From Pleurotus ostreatus/Saccharomyces cerevisiae fusant (Eukaryota > Opisthokonta), in assembly GCA_024196135.1 (NCBI GenBank), contig JAMQCK010000700.1:1-17476 (forward strand): a stretch of DNA of 17,476 nt, in the 5' to 3' direction. Below, piece after piece: positions 7,677 through 17,476 of the stretch. Below the pieces are notes generated by a model, which ran no database searches, had not been told where the DNA came from, and worked only from the letters and a program-made list of their open reading frames with translations. Each line of letters begins with the position of its first letter. The stretch's first letter is position 1. The position numbers were made by a program, and so were the translations under genes.

Positions 7677-8993
7677 ATGTTCACTACACTAACTTCAGGC
7701 CTCCCTCTGAATGCGCATGATGTTTCTACTCTTAAGGTCACGCTGATGCGTACCGGCGTAGACCTTCTCTTCTACGGTGCGTGCGTGCGGCTGCTAAATT
7801 CTCGTTGTATAATAATATCATACAGGTGTACAAGCGCCTTTATTCGTCGTTGCGATGGTAGTGCTGGCGTAAGTGGGCACACTCATGGTCAACGCGAATC
7901 GTCATGGCCTCATTACGCCTCAGGTATCGCGAGAAGAGGAGATCGTTCATTCCATTCGCTGTGACCAGCTTATTCCTATCCTCGACCATCGGAGTCGTCG
8001 TCGGATCGTCTTTCTACATCCTGCAATTACCTGCCGCGTTCCATACCAGAAGCTTGAATAATGCGGGTGTGCTAAGAGCGTTCAACGTCGTGCTAGCGGT
8101 GGCAGACAGATACAATGTGCGTATCTATGTTTCCTGGTCCGCGCCGGAGAAGTAGGTTGATCGTGCATACAGTATGTCATGAGCGACGCGATCGTGGTAT
8201 GGCGCGCGCTCGTACTATGGAAGGACTGCGTCGCAGTCAAATGGGTACTCTGGACGTGTATCTGCAGTAGTATCCGTGCGTCGAGTCTTTCCTTTTCTCC
8301 CTTTCCATTGTCTGAACCTATTTCGCAGTCGGCGCCATTACCGAATGCGTCTTCGCCTTACAGGCGGCTTTTCGAGGCCAGGTTGAGCCGACAGGGCATG
8401 GGCTCGTCTTGGTTATTCCTTTGCTCCTCACCAACCTTGTGGCCACATCACTCATAGCCGTCCAGTTCTGGTCCGTAATCATCATGATTCTTGCGGCAGC
8501 TGTTGCTTACGCCACTTACAGGTACTATCGTCGCGACGTCAAGGGCCGTCTTGGGATTTTCGAGCGCGCTAGCCAAGTCGAAAAGGTCATCGTCCTTTTT
8601 GTCGAGTCGGGACTCGTGATTTGCTCTATATGGGTCCGATTAGTTATCCTCCACCTCGTCAAAGCCGCGCTTACCCATACAATAGGTCGTAAACCTCATC
8701 ATCAAGGTCACTGAGAGCGCAAACACCTTCGGTGTATACGGCATCCTTGGTGTAGCGTACCACAGCATCTCAGTAAGATGGGGTTGAATCCCTGGAGTTC
8801 CAAGGCTAATACGCAGCTGTAGGGAATATACCCGACATTCATTGTCCTCGTAATAGCGCTGCAGAAGCGTGCTGCAGCGCGGACTTCATGCGAAGCAGCT
8901 CAGCCGCTCGACCTGAGCTGGTCGCAGAATGACAATGCCAAGTTTGCCGATGCGGAGCTTGTCGTAGACGAGATCGAGGTTGTCCCCAGATGA
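7677..8993 (+). CDS. Polytopic (about 7-span) membrane protein, paralogue C (intact)
   Basis: Exons 7677-7776, 7826-7868, 7924-8116, 8173-8275, 8329-8470, 8522-8633, 8686-8772 and 8823-8993; all seven introns are GT...AG with matching phases. The product is 316 residues, stop TGA 8991-8993. An in-frame ATG at 7605 would give 340 residues; 7677 is preferred because its N-terminus (MFTTLTSGLPLNAHDVSTLK) has the same length class as A. Hydrophobic segments fall at roughly residues 26-48, 57-80, 98-125, 132-150, 170-193, 222-245 and 255-290. Motifs: GVDLLFYG, YVMSDAIVVWRA, PLLLTNLVATSLIA, WYYRRDVK, SQVEKVIVLFVESG and GIYPTFIVLVIALQ, then a 40-residue polar acidic tail. It converges with the Trk gene. 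This is an unnamed agaricomycete membrane family; a receptor- or transporter-like role is possible but not shown. Confidence 0.85.
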
Positions 8994-9421
8994 CGAACTC
9001 CTTCACTCAAGGCGTAGCCGCGCGATCACACCACGTCCGAAATTGCCAGTGCAGCAAAGATGGAGGCGAAGACGGTCTCTGGTCGGTATAGAAGTTCGTT
9101 GACGCGTAACCTATGTGTCTATTCCTGAATGTACGGCTTGGAAACAACCAGCGAACAAAACAAAGCGAGTAACTATACTATATACTGTACAACTCTGAAC
9201 ATGGGATGCGAATGGTAGGTATGTATGTATTCTATGGGTGGCATGGGTCATGATGGATGAAGATGGAGAACATGCAAGCTGGGTCGTAAGAATATAATGA
9301 TAATATTATGCTGAGCGAGCGCGGCGACGTCGCGCAATGGTGATGGCGACACTCATCTATGTAGTAGGAAGCTGGCGAGCGGAGTCGGCGAAGGGAAGAT
9401 CGTGTCGGGTAGGGTAGTTGC
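8994..9421. other. Convergent intergenic region (3' ends of paralogue C and Trk)
   Basis: No gene seen. It contains AT-rich stretches suited to 3'-end formation on either strand, including the near-palindromic ataatgataatattat around 9295-9310. Confidence 0.45.
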
Positions 9422-12400
9422 TTATGCCTTGTCCGACTCGTTAGTCCGACGGCTGCCCTTCTCCGTCAGGGTGTCGTCGCCGCTTTCCTCCTTGCCTCCC
9501 GCGTCCCCCACCACCTCCCCGTCCGACTCCGGCCCATGCACGTTTCTGCGCCGCCACGACGTCTCGTCATTGACCGTCGGCAACCTCATGATACCCTCCA
9601 GATGCTCCTCGCCCTGATACTGGCTCTGCGTCTGCCACCCACTCTGATATGTAGCAGTGCGCGGCATCTGACTTTGCCAGCCGCTCTGGTAGGTCTGCGT
9701 CCGAGGCATCTGGCTCCCGTACTGGCTTTGGCGAGTGAAGGTGCGCCGCATGCTGCGCGCGTCTTCCACTTGATCGCGGATCTTGAATTCGTTGGGCAAC
9801 ATGACGGCGCGATCAATGGCGACAGGCAGCCCACGATGGCGACCTCTCAGCATGACGAGACAGAGGATCAGCTTCGATAATGGCCTCAATGCGCCGGCAA
9901 AGGAGTAGTTGTTCTGGTAAGAAGTGAGCGCGGGAGTACGCCAGAGGACGAGGGAACTGACCGTCGGCAGTCCCAGACTCAGGCCGACAGTGCCATAGGC
10001 GGATACAAGCTCGAACACTGTTGCACCATGAGCATGAATTCCGCACAGACGACGGAATACGTACAAATTGTGAACTCGTTAAACCACAGGTATGTCGCAT
10101 CGTCATCAATGGGTGCACGCTCAATGATGCATATTAGGAAAGTAGCGAGCCCGAGCCACCACATATCTGGACACGAAGCATCAGGATGGCACGAAGCGCA
10201 TGCGTTGAGAAAGGCTTACCGAACGCAAGCTGCTTCCGTGCGTGCATTACAAGATATCGACTCCACGCGGTGACGCGAGAACCGCCCGCAGCGACCAGCT
10301 CGTTCTCCTCGTCCTCCTCGGGATCGTCATCCTCAAAGATCCCCAGGGACTGCTCCTCGTACACGTTCGTCGCGCGTACACTAGAGGGCGCTTTAGCCGA
10401 ACCCGCCAAAAGTAGCAGACTCTAACACACCTCATAGCAATGGGATCTGCACCGCAGGTCAGCACTGCAATGTCGACCTACAAGACGAATCGCTACTCAC
10501 AGACGGAGACGTACATCATGATAATGTACAACACTCTAGAATCACGATGAGTCAGCCAGTGGTTCGAAAACAGGAGGGGCGGTACGCACTTCACCGCCGG
10601 CGCCAAAAGAGACAGGGAGACCGTGCTGAATCCGGCAGCACGGACCGCAATCGCTTGCAAAAGACCGACACAGAACCTTGTACCCAGTGGTATTGCCTCG
10701 ATGGCCGCGTTCCCAATATCCAACACCATGAAGAAGAACCAGTCCGTAAAACTGTGGAGGTCAGTTGGTTAGGTAGAAAGAAGATGACGAGGAGAGACCA
10801 GACGTACTTCAAGAAGACCAGAACCGTGAGCAAGAACCAAGTTTGATGCGAGGGGAATAGATAGATGAAACAACGACGAGGATGGTCTAGGAGGAAGCAG
10901 AGCGTCTCGTGAATTTTGGACGACTTTGGTACGCATAGAGACACGATCCAACTGAAAGGATGGTTAGCATAAGCATGAGGAATGCGAACTGAGCACCTAC
11001 ATAATGAAGCGCAAGCTACACCGCAATTGTTGCGTCAGTCACGCGCACCAAAGACACCAAGCCCTGCAACTTACAAAACTGGCTGCAGAAAGAGTTAGAT
11101 AGGACAAATGACCCGAGTGAAAGAGCACTTACAAACGCCGTATTCCCTGCCAAGATGAGAAACGCCATAACGAATATCATGAGGTACGCCGTCTGGAAGG
11201 GGATCATCGACTGGTCCACCAGCGACATTCCCGTGTTGGTGTACGAAGAAACCGTCTGGAAGAGCGCGAACCTGCCTAACCATTAGCTCTCCGCAGCCAC
11301 CTATCGATGCCGGACGACACTAACCACGGCGCCGCAAGCGGCCGATGCAGATTTGGCTCCTCGAAGTCCGCGTCCCACTTGCTCATGGAGATGTACGGGG
11401 CGATAAGCACGTAGCCCAGGACCTGCACGCAGATGTGGTACTAGTGTCTTTCAGTCAGTACGCCGCTGCGCGCCACAATCGATGTACACGTACCAGGGCC
11501 ACGATCCACAACAGAGCGTTCACCGCGCGATACTCCACGCCACCGAGCTCCTCCAGCTGCTCCTTCGTCAGGAGGTGGAAGGCCGAGTTGCGGCCCACGA
11601 CGGCGTCGAACGAGATGTACGGCACCGGCCTTGCACCTTCAAGCGTCTCGCCACGGAGTGAGGTGATCGTCGTGGTGACAGGGATCGTCACCGTGCGCGC
11701 GATCTTGTGATGGAGCTTCGGGAACAGAGCGTGGACGATGCGCTGGATGATGTGATGCGGCATAGGGAACCCGCCAAAGTTGTTGTGCTTCGTACTCGGC
11801 CGGAAGCTCTGACCCGCGCCAGTCATATTCGTCGCAAGCGACGGGTGCATCTGGAAGGAATGGCGTGGCGGTCCTGTGAGGGTGTTAGCGATGCACAGCA
11901 CGTCATTTGTAGACTTACGAGATGAGGTTCGCTCGAATGAACCTTCTGGACCAGACTGGATAGACTCGAGGTCCTGTACAATCGATCTTCCGCGGGGACG
12001 AGTAGTCGGCGTCGGCGCGAACTCAATGGTCTGAGTACGCGGGAACCGTGAAGCGATGTTCGTGAGGTTTGGAAGCTGGGCGGGTTGCGGCTGAGGTCGC
12101 GCCTTGTCGTGCTGCAGCGTTTCGAATCGGTGCATCGGCACTGGACGAGGATCTCAGAGGACAGCTAAACTTGGGAGAAGGCGCGTCATACCGGTTATGG
12201 GGCCCGGAGACGGCGGCCTTGAAGGGGTGCCGGGATCGGACAGCCTACGCGCCATCGTTCGCCTTTGACAAGATGAGTAGGTGTTCAAGGGGTATAGGAT
12301 GATGCGTACGTTCGCTGCTGCGGCGATGCCGAGCTGTCCGCTGGCGCAGGTGGCGCCTGCACCGTCGTCGGCGCCTTCTTGACTGGCACCGCGTCGCTGA

Positions 12401-13130
12401 TCCACCCGCTCGGATTCACGAGCTGCGGGGCATTGTCCATCCGGCGGATCATCTCCGGCTTGAGCTTGCGAACGATGCCGCCCTTGTTGTTCGTGTCGCT
12501 CGACTTGGACGTCGCGCGCGATCCCCCCTCGCGCACGGCGTTCTGCGCGCGGGCGGAAAGCCAGGTGCGGAGCCGGGCGAGGACGGGCTGGGTTTGCGCT
12601 TCCTCGTCCGTAAGGTCGCCGTTCTTGCGGGCAGCATTGATGACGTTCTGGAACTTTTTGCCAAAGTAGTGCCTGCGCGGGGAGGGTGAATGGGGGACAT
12701 TGAGAGGGAGCTCGTAAGGCGCACCTTCGAATGAGAAGTATGAGCCATGAGACAAAGACCTGCGGAGCACGGCGTGAGCATGGGGAGCTGGGGGAAGGAC
12801 GGAGCACGCACCGGGCTACCCAAGCACATCTGCACGAAGACGATCACTTGTTGGAGCGGCGTGAGCGTGCTCAAGTCGATTGTTGCCAGTCCACAGACGG
12901 TCGCCGCACTGACGCAGACGAAAAGGCAGTCCACATAGCTGATGGGGTACCGTCCGTTGCACGCGTAGAGAATGCCAGACAAGATGAGGGGGACGAATGT
13001 GCTGCAAGCTGTCAGCCGACGTCGAGCCCACAGACAGGTAAAGAGCTCACAAGCATAGTAAGTGAACGCGATAGAAGTTGAGATGCTTGCGGATAGAACG
13101 GAACAGCCCTCCCTCGGGCCACGGAAACAT
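9422..13130 (-). CDS. TRK1: Trk/TrkH-family high-affinity K+ transporter
   Basis: Predicted plasma-membrane K+ uptake protein. Minus-strand exons: 13130-13051, 13001-12812, 12759-12725, 12672-12310, 12262-12192, 12140-11919, 11873-11494, 11440-11325, 11271-11133, 11082-11075, 11015-11001, 10951-10808, 10751-10590, 10535-10501, 10446-10431, 10380-10220, 10166-10065, 10017-9962 and 9913-9422. All phases agree; 928 residues. It has four M-P-M units with filter segments TVCGLAT (G64), YTNTGMSL (G500), AVRAAGFS (G628) and AYGTVGLSLG (G758), a large hydrophilic loop at about residues 102-430 typical of fungal Trk, the landmarks AGNTAFPVFLRFIIW and LRGRHRGLPVAIDRAVMLP, and a polar C-terminal tail with a 14-residue repeat. 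The start MFPWPEGGLFRSIRKHLNFYRVHLL suits a short fungal N-terminus. Exons 10, 11 and 15 are only 8, 15 and 16 nt. The introns at 11918-11874 (45 nt) and 9961-9914 (48 nt) are stop-free multiples of three, but family alignment favours splicing. The symbol is by family, not proven orthology. Confidence 0.93.
9629..9712 (-). repeat. 42-bp coding tandem repeat in the Trk C-terminal tail
   Basis: Two adjacent 42-bp units encode SQMPRTQTYQSGWQ and SQMPRTATYQSGWQ (residues about 832-845 and 846-859). The DNA has diverged at silent sites more than the protein has, so the repeated peptide seems maintained. Flanking SQYGSQ and TQSQYQ extend a Gln/Ser/Tyr-rich tail. Confidence 0.85.
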
Positions 13131-14535
13131 TGGAGAGTCGAGGACAGCTGGTGTTGGCGAAGGACTGGCCGTAAGTGTGTGTTACTGGGCCAGCATTTAT
13201 GCAGGTCGGCGATGGTGGTCTATGCTTGGGGTATGAGACAAGTGGCACGGCGCGACGGTCGAGGAGGAGCGGGACAAGGAACAAAACTTTAGAGGCCGTC
13301 ATGATGTTCGGCATATTTTCCATTTTTAGAAACGGCTGGATGGGGAAACAATATTCGGGATCAACACTGCGTATCGCCGGATGTCGATTTATGGTCGGTG
13401 GGCGGGTTCCCTCAGCGCTCAGCGTAGCAGATGGCGGTTCAAGAGAAAGGAAGAGACGAGGGGCAACGCCTGACCTCGACAACCGCAGAATCAGCGACGA
13501 ATCAGGCAAGTAGGATTTAATTTCGGCATTGGTACAGACTTCGACCCCCGTTGCTTCGACAGCGACAATTGCCTGGGAACGCGCAATAAACCAGTCCTCT
13601 GATTGGAGTGGGGAGCAGTACCACTAAATTCACGCTTGATCACTGCTCACCGATGCTCGCCCATCCCCGAGCAAGCATCACCTCTGTCAATCGCCAGCCT
13701 ACGGACCTTGGATGCACGCATGATAGGCTGGCAGCGCCTCCGACCTTCAGGGATCTGCTCCGGGGCCAGTGCGAGTCGGCCGCATTGCAGCCTCATATGT
13801 CAGCCTCGCCGACCTTGACGGACCTTGCAGAAATCATGATGCTAGGGCGCCGCGGTCGTCATCTCTATCAGCGCCATGGTCCACTTTAGGACAACCTTGC
13901 TCTTCCGAAAGCATCTGGAGCCAAACGGAGTGTCCATACAGGCGCATGGTTATACGAATAGATACCTATAGCTTTCAGGAGCCCCTGAGGTAAAAGAATA
14001 GTACACACCACCGCGACCGAGTCAAGTTCTCTGTGCTAGTAGCTCATGCGCCGCTCAGTAGGCAGACAATGCAGTCCGGAGGCCGGACGAGGGAGGTCTA
14101 CCAAGAAATTATTCAAGTAGCGCATTGCGTCGAAGCAGCGTAGAATAAGTATCACGGCGGCAGAAAGCAGGGCGGAGGCGTGGGATTATGCACCCTATTC
14201 CGAAGAGTCCGGCAAACGCCGTCATCAAGTTCAATACTTTTCAAGGCAGAGGCTTCGCCGAAGTCGGTAGGGAGGCGTACCAATGGGCATCATTCAGCGC
14301 GCAAATGGGTCAGGCCAGATTAGGCGATGGTTCATATGCACTCCCTTCTTGTAAATCGAGCGGACAGGCTGTACGAGGCTGTCGAAGGCGAAACCGGACA
14401 CTGCACCGGAGGCAAGAGCAAGACTCGAACGAACGATAGTACAGCTTTCGAAAGCGTAGCGCTGAGGCATAAGACATGCCAGACCTAAATGCTCTATTGT
14501 AATAAGCTGTGGTCATGTTCCAAGGGCAGCCCCAT
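13131..14535. other. Intergenic region upstream of Trk
   Basis: About 1.4 kb between the Trk start and the stop of the first F-box gene, both on the minus strand. It must include the Trk promoter. I find no convincing gene on either strand, even allowing introns. The plus-strand open frames near 13603-13889 and 14188-14439 have no recognisable protein character. A weak TATA-like cataaat on the minus strand lies about 65-75 nt before the Trk ATG. Confidence 0.45.
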
Positions 14536-15754
14536 TCACTCGACAGCCTTCACCTTCTGAGCGAGAACGATGCTCCAGCTCCCTTCGCGCGAAGTGTAGT
14601 ATGCGACGTACAAGCGCCTGGGAGCGCTCCGAAAGACCCCTTCGACCTCGTCAATCGGCTTGGGACAGCACTTCTGTAGCGCCGATTTCAGCGCAGGTAT
14701 GATCAGGTTCTCACAATCCTGTCTGTCGGAAACGTTGAGAATGAAAATGGACTTGAGGCATGGGAGGCGAGAGACGATGGTGTTGAGGTTCTCCTGCAAG
14801 GAGCGTCAGTCGGGGAAGACAGGCGAGATCGCTAAGTCGCTCACCCGTATAGCATCATTATCGCGCTTTGGAGAGAAGGAATACGTTTCCTGACGTTCAA
14901 TGGTGAGATTCAGGTGCTCCAGGTTCGGCCAATTCTGGACCAAATCTACCAGATGAAGAGGTAAGAACGTGTCGTCGTGTATCCAGCACGCCACTCACCC
15001 GGCCAATTCTTCCACGTAATTTCCATCTTATACGACGTGTACGTGAGTCCCGACACGCGGCGCATGTGAGCGAATACGTCTTTGGAGGGCCGAGGAAATG
15101 ACGACCCGGACAGCCTCAGCGACTTGATGTTGGGCATGTAAGGTATGACGCCGGAGATCTTTTCCGGGATGGACAGGTTGCGCACAGACGGCGGCGGCGG
15201 GTGCTTCTTGAAGGCTGCGACCAGATGCTGAGACTCGTTCTTCGAACGGGTGTCGACGACATCAACGATGTGCAGGGTCTTGAGTTTGGGCATCGCGCAA
15301 AGGGCGCGGCAGAACTCGGGGAAAACACCTTGCCACGAATATTCGGTGAGGTAGACGGTCACAGACCTAAAAGACGACTCGTCAGTCACCCGAGCAACCC
15401 AAAGGTAATAGTTGAAAAGAGCCGCACGCACTGAACGTATTCCGCCAGCGTCGGATCCCGAATGGTCACAATTTCGAGCTGGCGCACGAGCTCCGTGGCC
15501 ATCTCCTTCTTCCACCGCGTCCCCTTCATCTGGGTTTCCCCTCGACGAGAGGTAGGGTCGATGCTCTGCCATACAAGCGGCAAAAACACGCTGCGCAGCC
15601 GGCTAGAGGTTTGCGAAAGCGCGTAAATGGTCCGGTGGCGTATCAAGAATTTTTCTCCGTCAGTCGGTAGATACCCTCCAAAGTTGAGAGGAAGGCGCGG
15701 GTAGTGGTCGACGATGATCATGAGCAGCTCGGTCGGCAGCGTGTCCAGCGCCAT
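14536..15754 (-). CDS. F-box-type protein with leucine-rich tail, copy 1 (intact)
   Basis: Minus-strand exons 15754-15432, 15366-14999, 14945-14845 and 14793-14536; introns of 65, 53 and 51 nt with GT...AG and matching phases; 349 residues, stop TGA at 14538-14536. The N-terminus MALDTLPTELLMIIVDHYPR followed by HRTIYALSQTSSRLRSVFLPLVWQS is the F-box layout of agaricomycetes: a Leu-Pro-x-Glu-Leu helix, then a second helix ending in Leu/Val-Trp. The rest has leucine-spaced segments (PKLKTLHIVDV, PNIKSLRLSGS, PNLEHLNLTIE, PCLKSIFILNV) resembling irregular LRRs. F-box proteins usually recruit substrates to SCF ubiquitin ligases; the substrate is unknown. ATG 15754 is the first ATG in frame. A close tandem paralogue lies upstream. 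Confidence 0.86.
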
Positions 15755-16261
15755 GCTGATATGGGCTGCCCGCTGAACGGACGCTCCGGACGGCTTGAGA
15801 TGAGTCAAAAAGATGTAGAATCGTCGATAAACCTGACCGACTCGCGCAGCGCCGAAAGTCTTCAGCGAGTCATGGTGGTCCGGAACAACGAGCGCACACG
15901 GCTCCGCACGGAAATGTGAACGTGTTCATCCCGTGACTGAACGCTCTCACGCTGTGACACGAGTCAAGGTCACTATGTTCAATACTGCAGTGTTCGTTTG
16001 CAGCGGTACGTCAAGAGAGCCTAGGCGCAGATGCATAGTAGGCGGCGGACATCTCCCATGGTGAAAAAGGCGAAGCTTAGACAAAATCGAAGGCTGGTAT
16101 ACCCTGCGAACGCCACCGACGGGCCCAAAGGTACGAAGGCGGTGAAAGAAAAGCACCAGCCATGGACGATAGCGTTAGCAATGGTAAAGATATGCATATG
16201 ACAGATATAGCGATCTACATGTAATGACTGGTTCATGGTACAAATCCCCGACGTGCAAACG
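15755..16261. other. Spacer between the two F-box copies
   Basis: About 500 bp separating the stop of copy 2 from the ATG of copy 1; it should carry the promoter of copy 1. Nothing else is recognised. Confidence 0.45.
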
Positions 16262-17476
16262 TCAAACCAGCACCGTCTGCTCGACAGCCTTCATCCTCTG
16301 AACCAGAATGCTTCTCTTGCTGACGCCACGATAAGTGGTGTACGTCACGTACAAGCGCCTTGGAGGAGGAGGGGGTTTGGCCGAAGACCCAACGCTAGCC
16401 TCCAGTTCCGGCTTGGGCAGGCATTTCTGCAGAGCGTAAGCCAGTGTAGGTAGCACCACTTTCTCGCAGTCCTTCTGGAACTCCTCCGTGCTATAGGTCA
16501 TCCACTCGCGGACGTTTCGAATGGAAATGGATCTTAGTCGTGGAAGGCCGGATACGATCGTGACGAGGTTCTGCTGCAAGGAGCGTAAGTCAAGGACATG
16601 GCGACGGCAATTTCGCGCGCTTACCCGGATGACATTGTCGTCTCGACTCGACCCGGATTGGTACTCGTTCTTGCGTCTGATGATCAGATTCAGATGCTCA
16701 AGATGCGGCCAGTGTTCGACGATGTCTTGAATAGACGTGTCAGATGCGGTGGCTGCATGCCGGATGAGCTACTCACTAGGCCACTCATCCTTCCGATCGA
16801 TCTCAAATTGATAACTCGTGTATTTGAGCCATGGTGCGTGGCGCATGTGCGCGAGCACGTTGCCAGATTGACGAGGATATTCCGAGTCCGACAAATACAC
16901 GCGCAGCACGTTGGGCATATGAGGGATGATGCCGGATATCTTGTCGGGGATGGACAGGTAGCGCACGGAGGATAGCGGTGGATGCTCTTGAAAGCTTCGA
17001 CCAAACGTTGGGACTCGTTCTTCCCCCGAGTGTCAATGACATCGACAATGTGGAGGGCTTTGAGGTTGGGCATGGTAGCGAGGGCGCGACAGAACTCGGG
17101 GAAGACCCCTTTCCACGAGTAGTCGGTGAGGTATACGGTTACGGATCTGTGGAACAGCAGGTCAGTCCAGCAAGAAACACAGAAGAAAGAGGTGGGACAC
17201 GCACTGAACATACTCCGCCAGCGTCGGGTCCCGGATGGTCACTATCTCGAGCTGGCGCACAAGCTCCGTGGCCATGTCCTTCTTCCACCGTGCCCCCTTC
17301 ATCTGTCCGTCCGCGCCACGAACAGTCGGGCAGAAGACCTCGACGCTCTCCCATACAAGTGGCAGGAACACGCTGCGCAGCCGGCTCGACGTCTGCGAGA
17401 GCGCGTATATGGTCCGGTGGCGGATGAGGTATTTTTGACCTTGCATTGGCAGACAGCCTCCGACGTTGAAGGGAAG
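16262..17476 (-). pseudogene. F-box-type paralogue, copy 2; frameshifted and cut by window edge
   Basis: Minus-strand exons: 17476-17205 (5' part beyond the window), 17146-16777, 16725-16625 and 16573-16262. Intron positions equal those of copy 1, and exon 3 is 101 nt in both. The frame is open from LPFNVGGCLP through LVEAFK, then one base is missing near 16985-16988: copy 1 has aagaag where copy 2 has aagag. After that, translation in the old frame is nonsense, while the next frame resumes the family sequence (VRYLSIPDKISGIIPHMP). Exon 2 is 370 nt where an intact one would be 371. The rest, including the 104-codon last exon with a short Pro run and an extra C-terminal segment, is well preserved. 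So it is a very young pseudogene or an assembly error. Confidence 0.8.

Larger units (their letters stand above)
4196..8993 (+). repeat. Tandem array of three membrane-protein paralogues
   Basis: Head-to-tail copies A, B and C. Exon 2 is 43 nt in all three, exon 4 is 103, exon 6 is 112. Exon 3 is 193/202/193, exon 5 is 142/136/142 and exon 7 is 87/84/87. Intron positions and phases are identical, while intron and exon sequences have diverged strongly. This shows old local duplication with selection on protein length, and it independently confirms the splice models. Confidence 0.85.

Noticed and set aside
13012..13509. Minus-strand open frame overlapping the Trk start
   Set aside because: Out of frame with the first Trk exon and without protein-like features upstream of it; this is the promoter and leader region.
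14188..14439. Plus-strand ATG open frame upstream of Trk
   Set aside because: Short, no domain, no promoter or splice signals; most likely chance.

Overview
The window looks like nuclear DNA of an agaricomycete basidiomycete, possibly a polypore-type white- or brown-rot fungus. The basis is that every gene I can resolve is cut by many introns of about 45-60 nt with GTRNGT-type donors and (C/T/A)AG acceptors. The gene content also fits: a fungal Trk potassium transporter, a MYND-finger protein, F-box proteins and a clustered family of roughly seven-span membrane proteins. The order-level placement is inference only. Nothing bacterial, viral, CRISPR-like or transposase-like was recognised.

Layout. 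1-384 (+): the end of a gene that enters from the left. 844-1732 (+): a three-exon, low-complexity acidic/Ser-rich protein with a PPPY motif, behind a good TATA box. 1733-2124: a small repeat-bearing spacer. 2125-3205 (-): an intact seven-exon MYND zinc-finger gene, which only becomes visible once short introns are removed. 3206-4195: a divergent intergenic region. 4196-8993 (+): three tandem paralogues (A, B, C) of an eight-exon polytopic membrane protein. Internal exon lengths are conserved almost to the base, while the sequences are highly diverged. C reads through cleanly; A and B each have a frame step in exon 1, in the same relative frame. 9422-13130 (-): a 19-exon Trk/TrkH-family K+ transporter of 928 residues, convergent with paralogue C, with all four pore-filter segments and micro-exons of 8, 15 and 16 nt. 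13131-14535: intergenic, nothing recognised. 14536-15754 (-): an intact four-exon F-box-type gene. 16262-17476 (-): its tandem paralogue, cut by the window edge and carrying a one-base deletion.

There is no sign that these genes form one pathway. The Trk gene is housekeeping ion transport. The membrane-protein array, the MYND gene and the F-box pair are the kind of lineage-expanded families that duplicate and decay locally in agaricomycetes. The most interesting signals are the exon-length fossil record in the membrane-protein array with its recurrent exon-1 frame step, the Trk micro-exons and tail repeat, the MYND finger with a Cys-to-His ligand position, and the asymmetry of intact versus frameshifted F-box copies.
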